DNA of 36,875 nt. Source: Triparma columacea. Lineage: Eukaryota; Sar; Bolidophyceae; Parmales; Triparmaceae. Where the stretch lies: positions 5,774 through 42,648 of the forward strand of contig BRYA01000645.1 of assembly GCA_030267965.1 (NCBI GenBank). Reading direction: 5' to 3'. The translations under genes were made by a program, and so were the position numbers. Shown here piece after piece: positions 19,614 to 28,336 of the stretch (positions are counted from its first letter, which is position 1; every line of letters starts with the position of its first letter). The notes beneath the pieces were generated by a model. That model was given only the letters and a program-made list of their open reading frames with translations, was not told where the DNA came from and ran no database searches.

Positions 19614-22556
19614 ATGACCGATAACACAACTGACGACTTCCTCGCTTCGTTGGCGTCAATTCGTGCGAAGATTAATTCTACGGGGGCTGAGAATGTCAAA
19701 CCACCAACCCCGGCCTCCGGAGCAACCCTTGGGTCCCCTCAATTGGCATCTTCTTCTCTTTTTGTGAAGACCCCGGGTCCATCAGTACCTCCTTCTCCTA
19801 TAGATAGTGCTGATATCACCTCCAGCCTCGTTCTCGAGTCCAAGCTTGCGAATGCTGAGCAGGAGCTTCAAGCTTTGCGGTCCCAGGTCATGGCACTGAA
19901 GCAGGCTAAGAGCCCTACCCGCAGCCCTACAAAAGCAACAGCTCCAGTGCAGCCTGTTGCTGGGGTGAGCAGTGCAGAGCACCTTAGGTGCAAGGAGGAG
20001 TTGAGATTAGCGAAGATAAGAATCGGGGAGCTTACGAAGGAGGGAGGTGACCTCCGTGGCGAGAACGCTGTCCTCCAAGGGAAGATTGAGGGGGTTACTG
20101 CAGAGACTGCGCTGAAGTGCGGCGAGCTCACGACTAAGCTCGAGAATGCTCTTGGGGAGCTCGACATGAAATCGGCAATGCTGGAGAGCAGCAACAGCGT
20201 CGGGAAGGACGCGAACGGTATGGTTACAAAAATGGCTGAGCGCTACGAAGAGGAGAGGGAGCGGATGAAACATAGTATTGATAGCCTCCAGAAAGCGCAC
20301 GCCCTGTCCGTGAAGCAGGCTAGGGCTTCGTCGGAGAGCAGGGACGTGTTGATGAGCAAAACGTTTGCAATGAAGTCCGAGATGTCTGCATTGTATGACA
20401 GGGCAGTCAAGGCCGAGGGGATGGTGAAAGAGCTCAAGGAGACCGTCAAGGCTGCTAAGGAGTCTCAAATTACAAAGTTTAAGAGTGTTGAAGAGGGGAA
20501 GGTGAAGGCCCTCAAGCTTGAGGTGGCGAAGCAGAAGGAGGAGAAGGAGAAGGCAATCAAGAGCGCCGCGGAGGCCAATTCGAAGGCTGATGAGGGGCAG
20601 AAACAGGCCAAGATTGTCGAGGCAGAGGCGAAGAGCAAAATCACGGCCTTGGAAAAAAAGGTCGGGGAGCTGGAAGGGAAAGTGAAGGGGGCGGCGGCCA
20701 CTCTTCAATCAGAGGTAAGAGGGACGGCGTGAAGAAAGCTAACATTTTTGACGACGACGACAATGGCGGCGAAAATTGCATCCCTGGTATTTTCATTCAC
20801 GCTGTTAGAATTGGCATCCCTGACCCTTATTGCTTTCGCTTCGCTCATCGCTTTGCAGGTGCTGCGCGTAAAGAAACAGCAGCTGCTCGCGGAGAAGGGG
20901 AGGGAGACCGTCAAGTCCGAGTTGAAGGCCGAACTGGACGAGAGTCAAGAGGAGCTAGGGCTTGCTACTGCGGAATGCAAGCGCCTCAAGAGTGAACTGG
21001 AAAAGGCAAAGGCGGCGGGGGTTGAGGCCGAGAAGAAAGCGAAGGGCGACATCGAAGCTATGGAAAGCGAGCTGAAGCAGGCAAAGTCTTTGCAGGGGGA
21101 GAAGGAGCAAGAACTCCACCTCGCTACGGCGGAGGCGAAGGTGAGAATAGATCGAACGGAAAGCATTCAATGATTGATTGCTAACCCTAACCCATCTACT
21201 AATGCAACATTATTCCGCTCGTCGCAGCGGTTGAAAGTTTCGAACGAGATGCTCAAGAAGGACTTAATGAGTGCAGAAGGCGCTGGGGGGGAGGGGGCAC
21301 TCAAGGCCCTACAGGACGAATTGGACGGCAAGAACGCAGCTTTAGAGAAGGCGATGGAGGGACGCAAGAAGGCGACGGAGGTGTTAGCAGCGGAGGTAGG
21401 CGAGTTGAAAGAAGAGGTTGCGCTAGCGGAGGGAGAGGTCAAGCGGCTCAAGGAAGAATTGGAGAAAACGAAAGAGAACGCCAATGGGGCTGAGGAGCTT
21501 GCAAAGCTGAAGGCTGCAGCTGAGGAGGAGGCCAGCGAGTTGAAAGAAGAGGTTGCACTAGCGGAGGGAGAGGTCAAGCGGCTCAAGGGCGAGGTTGCAG
21601 GGCTCAAGGAAGAATTGGAGAAGACGAAAGAGAACGCCAATGGGGCCGAGGAGCTTGCAAAGCTGAAGGCTGCAGCTGAGGAGGAGGCCAGCGAGTTGAA
21701 AGAAGAGGTTGCACTAGCGGAGGGAGAGGTCAAGCGGCTCAAGGGCGAGGTCGCAGGGCTCAAGGAAGAATTGGAGAAGGTGAAAGCGGCAACTAGTGAG
21801 ACAGAGGCTGCGAAAAACTTGGAGGCAAGTGACATGAACTCTTTCCTTTCGGCCTCATCCGGAGGCAACCCCTTTGATTCTACCTTGAAAAATCCCTTTA
21901 ACCCTCCTCCTATCTCCACCGATGCCACGAAGGCACTTGACACCCTCAAGGAGGAGCACGAAGAGACGTTGGAGGAGCTAGGTCTCGCAGTCGAGGAGGT
22001 GAAGAGGCTGAAAAAGTTGCTTGAAGTCGAGAAAGAGAAAGCGGAGATCGCAGAGGCGATCGGGGATGACGATAAAATGAAACAGCTCGAGGACACAAAC
22101 GCTCAGTTGAAGAAAGCGCTTAGCGTCTTGGAAACGGAGAGTAAGGCCATTTCGTCAAAGTTTGGAGAGGAGCAGAAGAAGATACTGGAGGCCTTGGACG
22201 CCATGGAGGGAGATCTCGCCGAAGCGAGGGAGGAGACGAGGTGTGCCGAGGAGGAGGTCCACAGAACTAGGAAAGAGAGGGACGCCTTGATGGCAAAGTT
22301 GGGGGAGGGGTTAAGTGGGCAGACAGTGAAAGGGGGAGGGGAGGAGAAGGCGGAGGCAGAGTTAGCCCTAACAGGGGCAGGGGAGGGGGAGGCATGTAGT
22401 AAGGAGGAGGAGATGAAGATGAAATTGTTGGCGAGGAAAAAGCAGAAAGGGAAAAAGAGAGGAGCGGGGGAGATTGCCAGTCCTCAGAAAAAGGGGAAGG
22501 GTGCGGGTGGGGGGGGGGGTGAAAGGAGAAACACAAGGTCAAGGCAGAAGAAATAG
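19614..22556 (+). CDS. Long coiled-coil protein with internal 52-aa repeats
   Basis: Three exons in phase 0: 19614-20714, 20859-21140 and 21228-22556 (903 residues). After about 70 Ser/Pro/Thr-rich residues, nearly everything is Ala/Glu/Lys/Leu-rich with heptad spacing, interrupted around residue 100 by Pro/Ser (KSPTRSPTKATAP) and near residue 670 by SGGNPFDSTLKNPFNPPP, which contains two NPF motifs. A unit starting ELKEEVALAEGEVKRLK occurs at 21402, 21537 and 21693: spacing 135 bp (lacking GEVAGLK), then 156 bp. The C terminus is strongly basic (RKKQKGKKRG and RRNTRSRQKK), a probable nuclear localisation or nucleic-acid-binding tail. No enzymatic domain. A structural or scaffold role is plausible; no orthologue can be named. 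The same strand as MSH6, 237 bp downstream. Confidence 0.85.
21402..21790 (+). repeat. Coding tandem repeat (135/156 bp) in the coiled-coil gene
   Basis: Three near-identical units begin gagttgaaagaagaggttgc at 21402, 21537 and 21693. The first lacks a 21-bp segment; the third diverges after LEELEK. Confidence 0.85.
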
Positions 22557-22673
22557 GGGCAGATAATGAAATTGAATATTTAACTGAACGACAAAAACGT
22601 GTATCATTATCTTCATCGCACTCAGTTATCCAAACAACGAAGTAGCCCTGCCCCTCACACTCCTCTGCGCCCT

Positions 22674-23499
22674 TTAAGGCATTGGCTGAAGGGGGACCGA
22701 TCCTGCGATGGTCGCCTGAGCGTAAAGTCCCATAAACCCGATCATCGCGAGACGCCCGTTCTTGATCTCCACACTGCGCCCCCTCGCCTTGGCCTCCTCG
22801 GATCGTTTCGCAGACAAACCGAAAGGATCGTACAACCCCGGAACGGCATTGCGCCCGGGAACTCCGCCACGGAGGTAGTGGCCATCTGTAGGAGGAGCGA
22901 AGCGACGACCAAAAGGGGTTGCGTTTGTGTGAGGAGGCGAAGTGTGAGGAGGCAAAGGGATGTGCAGCTAGCTTACCTCCCCCAAACTTTTCAGACTTGG
23001 CGGCGAAAATTTCGTCGTGGAATTCAACGAGTCCGGCGAAGATGAGCATTTGCACCTTTCCAATTCCGGGGACCGCGTCCCAAGCAGCAAGTCCAGCCTT
23101 GGGGATATCGGCGAAGTGGAGGCCCTCACGGGTCAAGTCTCCGGGGAGAGTGAGGCCGGCACCAACAACGGCCCACCCAGTGAAGGCAGCCATGGCAACG
23201 CGCCCATGCTTGACCTCCGCGTGACGGAACCAGGCAAGGGTCTCATCAGAACCAAGCTCAGCCAGACCAAGAGGATCCCAAACGCCGCCAAATTCAATCG
23301 TATTGGGCTCAGACATGATCTCTGCTTTCGTAATACACTTGTAAGCAGGAGTTGTCGGGGCAGCGGGGGCGGCCTCTGCAGGAGCATCCTCGGCAGGGGC
23401 AGCATCAGAGCTGAGCCGTGTGGTTCTCGACACAAAGGAGGTGGGGGTGAAGGCGACAGAGGTAGCTAGCAGCGTTATAATAACGAGTGACTTAAACAT
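22674..23499 (-). CDS. Fucoxanthin-chlorophyll a/c type light-harvesting protein
   Basis: Two exons, 23499-22977 and 22885-22674, with a 91-nt intron, encode 244 residues. The presequence MFKSLVIITLLATSVAFTP is a signal peptide with an ASAF-type Phe17, and a short Ala/Pro/Glu-rich transit region follows, as in stramenopile plastid proteins. The mature protein shows the three-helix LHC fold: helix 1 AEVKHGRVAM (E95, H98, R100: chlorophyll ligand and ion pair), a central hydrophobic helix (GIGKVQMLIFAGLVEFHDE) and helix 3 VEIKNGRLAMIGFMG. It binds chlorophyll a/c and a carotenoid and feeds a photosystem. The subfamily (Lhcf or Lhcr) cannot be settled without a tree. Its stop is 117 bp from that of the convergent coiled-coil gene. 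Confidence 0.95.
22928..22957. repeat. 15-bp tandem duplication inside the LHC intron
   Basis: tgtgaggaggcgaag (22928-22942) is followed directly by tgtgaggaggcaaag (22943-22957), within intron 22886-22976. Confidence 0.85.
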
Positions 23500-23961
23500 G
23501 CTCTGCGATATGGGCAAGAATAAGTGTGAGAGTTGATTTCAGCGAAAGTGAAGCAAATCTTCGGCGCCTGGCGGCAAGAAAGCTTGCCCCTGTGGCTTTT
23601 CGCTGAGATAAACTTTAGAACCAAGACTCCAATGAGATAACAGACCATTGTGGCGCTACATGAACACCGGATAGCACTCACAAAAATGTTCTGAATCTGG
23701 GGACGATGCGAGACTGTAAATTTTGGCTGACTTGCAAGGCTCCAATTTCTTCCCAATATTATCGTTTTGGCGCCACTCAACCTCATTTTCCCTCCTTAAC
23801 CTCGGAATTACGACCACAAGAGAACCGAGTTCACCATTTATAGACCCAAGAGAGAGAATAGCAGCAAACCGCTGACGAACATTTCGGAATAGCCACTGGA
23901 TTTCTCTTCTAACTATAGCCGCACGTACAGCTCTACACATTAGATCTGATAGATAGATATC
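23500..23961. other. Divergent intergenic region (LHC / PRL phosphatase)
   Basis: 462 bp between two start codons. An ATAG-rich stretch (tagatctgatagatagatat) directly precedes the PRL ATG. No coding or RNA gene seen. Confidence 0.5.
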
Positions 23962-24579
23962 ATGGCCTCTGAGGAGAAGCCTTTGAAGGCAAGCGAGGTC
24001 GAGGTGAAGGTTGGCGGCGAGTCGGGTTCCCAGCCTGTTCAGGTCAAGCCCATCACTGCCCAGCCCACTAGTGCACGCATTGGGTCGAAACCGACCTTGA
24101 TAAGCCGTGGTAATATGAAGTTTCTCATCATGGACGCCCCCCGCTCCGCCAACCTCTACCTTTACCTGAAGGAGATGAAGAGGAACAATGTAACGAGCTG
24201 CGTGAGGGTGTGTGAGCCGACCTACGAGAGCGGCGACCTCGAGAACGCCGGGATCAACCTGCACGAGATGGCTTATGACGACGGAACCAGTCCTCCTCCG
24301 TCTGTCATCAATTCCTGGCTCGACCTTGTTGAAGACACGTTCATCAAGAAACGCGTCGGCGACCCCACCATAGCTGTCCACTGTGTCGCAGGGCTGGGCC
24401 GTGCCCCAGTACTTGTTGCCATTGCCCTCATAGAATTTGCCGACCTTGACCCGGTCATGGCGGTTGATTTCATTAGGAAAGCACGCAGAGGAGCCATCAA
24501 TAATAGGCAGCTCAACTACCTCGAGGGGTATAAATCCCAGAGAGGGGGGATCGGGTGTGCGGCGTGCACTATCAGTTGA
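23962..24579 (+). CDS. PRL-type (PTP4A) prenylated protein tyrosine phosphatase
   Basis: An intronless frame of 205 residues. The signature loop HCVAGLGRAPVLVA (C-x5-R) is the PRL form of the PTP active site, including the Ala after Arg. Downstream AVDFIRKARRGAINNRQLNYLE matches the PRL helix block. The C terminus ...CAACTIS ends in a CaaX box (CTIS), predicting prenylation and membrane anchoring as in animal PRLs. The general-acid loop reads MAYDDG where animal PRLs have WPFDDG, so the Asp is kept but the Trp and Pro are not. An N-terminal extension of about 45 residues is rich in Lys, Glu and Pro. PRLs act as phosphatases or pseudo-phosphatases that bind CNNM magnesium transporters in animals; the partner here is unknown. 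Confidence 0.93.
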   Translation: MASEEKPLKASEVEVKVGGESGSQPVQVKPITAQPTSARIGSKPTLISRGNMKFLIMDAPRSANLYLYLKEMKRNNVTSCVRVCEPTYESGDLENAGINLHEMAYDDGTSPPPSVINSWLDLVEDTFIKKRVGDPTIAVHCVAGLGRAPVLVAIALIEFADLDPVMAVDFIRKARRGAINNRQLNYLEGYKSQRGGIGCAACTIS

Positions 24580-24594
24580 GGAGTAAGGGGTGGG

Positions 24595-24665
24595 AATGGC
24601 GGTTGGGGGTTGGGATTGGGGTTGGGGATGGGGGTGGAGGGGGGTGGAGGAGAAGCAGGAATTGG
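24595..24665 (+). repeat. G-rich GGTTGGG-type tract, potential G-quadruplex
   Basis: Repeated ggttgggg, ggattgggg and gggtggagg units directly downstream of the PRL stop, in its 3' region. At least four G3+ runs occur within short spacing, so the tract could form a G-quadruplex in DNA or in the transcript. Confidence 0.6.
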
Positions 24666-24839
24666 GGTTTCGGCGTTTGAGTAAAATTAACGCTCTTGGA
24701 AAAACTGAAACACACAAAGTAATGATCTATAATTTAATCCAGCGAATGGAGTAACGAACGAACGACGAACGATGAATCTGTTTTTTCACAACTCCTACAT
24801 GGAATGCTGGCAGCAGAAATTAGTTCCTTTTCAATCACA

Positions 24840-26112
24840 ATGAAGAGACCGATAATCATATTCATTATTGTGTATCAAATATGCACATATTCCCTCGAAA
24901 CTACAACTGCATTCACGTTTGTCCCTCAATCCAGTAGTCAAACATCCCTGTCGAGTCGGAAGATGACAAGCGCTTTATTCTCTTCTGCTGCCAACATCGA
25001 TCTTTCTATACCACAATTACTTCCAGAACCACGACAAAAACTCACAACGAGACAGAAGCAATTTTGGGAGGACATTGAGGAGGTGAGAGGGTTGTTGAAA
25101 TGTTAGAGAGGACGAAGGTCGTGCCTCCAACACACTCTCCCCCTTCTCTGCATCCCTATCCCCCCCCCCCCAGGGATTGAGAGATGTAAAGCGCGCAAAG
25201 AATATTGACCCCGATGAAGACTTGCCAAGAATCAACTCCTTTGTAAATGCTGCGCAGTTCAAGACGACACCTCCGCAGCCCCTGGGACCCAGGCACGACC
25301 CGTGCGAGGAGTTCATCCCGGGACTCACCGCAATGCCCTGGTGGGATGATGTTGAGGAGGAGGAGGCAGCTAGGCTATTCCCATGGAAGGCTGAGCTCGA
25401 GAGTAAGAGCGAGATTATCATTGACGAGTTCTTCTCCGTGATGGAGAGGGACAAGGTGGACAACGCAGAGGAGAGGGCGAAGAGAAAAGAACTCAAGGCC
25501 ATGTACGACATTCGGGACACTTCAGCCAGGGACCTCTTCTCATCAGACTCTGCATGGCAGAATGAGGTCATGGGAGGGGGTTGGTCCGCCGTGAGGTTGC
25601 AGCGACTGGGGGAGTGGAATGTGGAGAATTGCGCCAGATTCCCCAAAACGTACGAGCTGATCCGCTCTCTCGACATTCCCCTCGCCGTCCGTGGCGTCTG
25701 CTTTGCGAAGCAGGGGCCGAACACCGGCGTGGCAGAGCACAGTGATGGGAGGAACTTCATCCTCACCTCCCACCTTGCGCTGAAGATACCAGATGGGGAA
25801 GTCTCAATGACAGTCGGGGAGTCGAAGCGAGGGTGGATAGAGGGAAAGGTGTGCACGATCGACACGTCATTCACGCACAGCACCGTTAACAAGTCCTCAG
25901 GGGACCGCTACGTGCTTATTATCGACTTTTGGCATCCCGAGCTAACGAGCATCGAGAGAGGTTCGTTGGAGTACATCTACGACCTCCGAAACAAGTTCGA
26001 AAGGGGGGATGTGCCTGTAAGAAAGCTGAAGAAAAAGTACGACGATGAGAGAGAACCAGAGGGGGGAGGGTTGGGAGCGATCTGGAACCTAGTCACAGGA
26101 GGAAAGAAGTAA
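24840..26112 (+). CDS. Aspartyl/asparaginyl beta-hydroxylase family dioxygenase
   Basis: Two exons, to 25082 and 25174-26112, with a 91-nt intron ending in a C10 tract. From ATG 24840 it has 393 residues; an in-frame ATG at 24804 would add 12, but the later start places the hydrophobic signal (MKRPIIIFIIVYQ) at the N terminus, followed by TTAFTFVP, a possible plastid-type site. The family is Fe(II)/2-oxoglutarate dependent and hydroxylates Asp or Asn side chains. Visible: GVAEHSDGRNF (H270, D272), a conserved His in LTSHLAL, WIEGKVCTIDTSFTHS (H316), then GDRYVLIIDFWHPELT (R326; animal AspH has the similar VDVWHPELT). H270, D272 and H316 form an HxD...H iron triad. The C-terminal tail is basic and acidic without a domain. 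Confidence 0.9.
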
Positions 26113-26255
26113 ACAAAGTTGCAATAGAATGGTTGCGATGTTTCTTTTAAAGAGCCAACCTCTAGCGAAAACGCCCTCTTATTCCCTCATTCGCTTCGAC
26201 ACTTTTTTTGAAGAATCTAATAATTCCACCAGATCCTCACCTCATAGATAATCAA

Positions 26256-26884
26256 ATGGCTGAAGAGAAGAACGTGGTACAGTCGTTGGTCAAACAAGGA
26301 CGTCAGTGGCTAAATGGGAGGATGGCCCAGGCTGATGCTACGGTCACTACGCAAACAGAGCCAGTGAGTGGGGGAGGGCGAGGAGAGGAGCATCACTGGG
26401 GGGGGCAAATCACCCCCTTAAAAGTCGCCTTTGTATTCCTCACATAATCTTACACGCAATAATTTCACATCAATTTCAGTTCGTCTCTCGTATTAAACCG
26501 ATTGGTAGACAGTTATGGTATTATACCTCAAGGTTCCCCGAAATCAGGTAAGTCTTGTATCCGTGGAGCAAAGGGCTAGATAACTTGGCGGCGAAGACGT
26601 CAAGGAAGGGCTATATAACTTGGCGACGAAGACGTCAAGGCGCACATCCACTATAGATGCTGGCTTGTCTTCTCTGCCCCCCCCCCTCCCTTCTCACCAT
26701 GGCAATCCTTCTCAGAGACAAGTACCCTTCCTTTGTGGTTGGCACTGCCGCCACATTAACTTCGATACCAGTACTCATACGGCGGGGTCGCATTGCAGGA
26801 ATAGCGACTGGAATCGCAGGAGCAATGTTTGCTGCTGGGGGAATGAAGCTGAGTGAAATTGTTGAGGAGAGTCGTAGCAACTAA
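26256..26884 (+). CDS. Small three-exon membrane protein, perhaps MICOS/ApoO-like
   Basis: Exons 26256-26363, 26480-26547 and 26716-26884 join in phase and encode 114 residues. The N-terminal part is amphipathic (VVQSLVKQGRQWLNGRM), followed by FVSRIKPIGRQLWYYTSRFPE, then two short hydrophobic segments split by a basic turn: YPSFVVGTAATLTSIPVL, IRRGR, and IAGIATGIAGAMFAAGG. That hairpin with Gly/Ala spacing and the basic RRG loop recalls ApoO/MIC26-27 proteins of the mitochondrial cristae complex, but the likeness is weak. Phase agreement over three exons supports a real gene. Intron 2 contains a 35-bp tandem duplication. It ends 114 bp from the stop of the convergent hydrolase gene. Confidence 0.65.
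26571..26640. repeat. 35-bp tandem duplication inside an intron
   Basis: Two adjacent 35-bp copies, 26571-26605 and 26606-26640, each beginning aagggcta and ending gaagacgtcaagg, differ at two positions. They lie inside intron 26548-26715. Confidence 0.9.
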
Positions 26885-26998
26885 AGTGAGGGACCAGGGA
26901 ACCTCGATTTATTTGTAGTGGTAAAGTTCTCGACGAATTTATTGAACGAAAAGATAAAACACTTGTTAATACCATTATCAACACGTCATCATATTCGA

Positions 26999-28028
26999 TC
27001 ACCTCTTTAAAAAGTCCTCCAAGTCCCTACTCCACCCACCCCATTCCATATTGAGCACATGGCCATACCCCTCCACGACCATCCCCTCCCCCCTCCCCCC
27101 CCCCCCCTCCCCAACTTCATCAATCAATTCATCCATAGCCACTTTCACCCCTTTGGCGTCCTTGGCAACAACAACGTCTTCAGACCCTAACAAAAACCTT
27201 ATCTCCCGAGCACCCGTGAGCCGCAAACTTTCCCTCACTCCAAGCGCATCGTCAATCGCAGCGTGTGACTGCCCAATCAACCTCTCAAGCCCCTCCCTCG
27301 TGTTCTTATTGACCACGAACTCTACAAACTTTCCAAGCTTCTTTTCGTTCTAAAGTGAGCGAAGCGAGTAACAAGTACACCGCCAGTTTAGCATTTGGCT
27401 CTTGATACTGGCTTGTCATTTCACTCCTCATCACGTCATTCAGTCTCACCTTCTTCAAAAACCCCTTCGAGTAACTACTCTTTACCAAGTCCCACGCACA
27501 CATCTCTAGCCCCTTTTCTTTATCACTCAACAACTCCCTCCATCGTTCTATCCGTGAGACCGCTTGCTCGTCCCTCTTTGCCCCAATGCCTGTGACATGA
27601 AGTTTCCTAACCCTAGTTCTACCTCTCCCCCCCCCACTCCCACCGTCCCTCGCGAGCGCGACCCCCACCCTCCCCCCAAAGGAAACCCCGGCGACGTCCA
27701 CTTCTCGAACCCCGAGGTCTTCGTGGAGGGCGCTGTGTATTGCCGACACCTGCGAGGTCATGGAACAATCCAAAGCGGTCGATTTACCCTGCCCCAAACC
27801 CTCCACGCACAACACATCGCGTTCCCTTGATAGGGGCTTGACATGTGCTTGCCATGAGTCTATTACACTCGCAGTGCCACCAAGCAATACTAAAGGGGTG
27901 CAGGAGCTTGGGGTGTTTGACCAGCAAGGATATAAACAGACATTAACATTCGACCTCAAAATAGTTGGTGTGTTAGCTTTGAGCGCGTACAATGCCGTTG
28001 ATATCATGCGTTTTTGTGGAATCCTCAT
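26999..28028 (-). CDS. Alpha/beta hydrolase
   Basis: Two exons, 28028-27450 and 27349-26999, phase 0, encode 309 residues. The preferred donor is AAGAAG|GTGAGA at 27449 and the acceptor CACTTTAG at 27350 (100-nt intron). The fold is shown by VLLGGTASVIDSWQAHV (the HG-like oxyanion region reads LGGT), DVLCVEGLGQGKS, the nucleophile elbow GVSFGG (Ser), LLGSEDVVV (acid Asp) and VEGYGHVLNME (His). So a complete Ser-Asp-His triad is present. A Gly/Arg-rich loop (GGSGGGRGRTR) follows the elbow and another (EGGGGRGEG) precedes the His strand. Substrate unknown. The reading frame stays open through the intron, so an unspliced form would end a few codons into exon 2. Confidence 0.82.
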
Positions 28029-28336
28029 AGTAAATAAAGAATCTGCCAAATCTGGAACAAATAAATAAATCAAGGTTTTCTCAAATCCTCACTTACTTTT
28101 TCAAAGAATAGAAAGGGACCTTCTTGGTGAGTCGTTCCTAGTAGTAGAGCGCGATCTTGTCTCTCTCAGAGGTCGATTGGGTATTGGGTCCCCTTTCAGA
28201 TGATTTCTGGAGTTGTGAAGGAGTAAAATCCACACAATCATGAAGGTCACCTAAAACTTCCTGTTTCTCTCCTGGCTAATTCTCTCCCCCAGTACGTCGC
28301 AATTCCGCGATTTAAAACGCAGGTTATATAAACCAG
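28029..28336. other. Divergent intergenic region (hydrolase / Cys-rich membrane protein)
   Basis: 308 bp. The TATATAAA at 28325-28332 lies only 4 bp before the plus-strand ATG at 28337, too close for an ordinary TATA box of that start. No gene seen. Confidence 0.5.

Noticed and set aside
21167..22096. Minus-strand Ser/Ala/Phe-rich frame of 309 codons
   Set aside because: Mirror of the coiled-coil coding repeats; composition is the reverse complement of Glu/Lys/Leu codons.
24595..24665. Interstitial telomere repeat
   Set aside because: The GGTTGGGG-like units are irregular and mixed with GGATGGGGG and GGTGGAGG; no regular TTAGGG-type array.
23656..24717. Minus-strand frame of 353 codons
   Set aside because: Antisense over the PRL phosphatase gene, which has a full active-site signature on the plus strand.
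27350..27380. A 31-nt mini-intron in the alpha/beta hydrolase
   Set aside because: A canonical in-phase donor (AAG|GTGAGA at 27449) gives a normal 100-nt intron and a better protein join.
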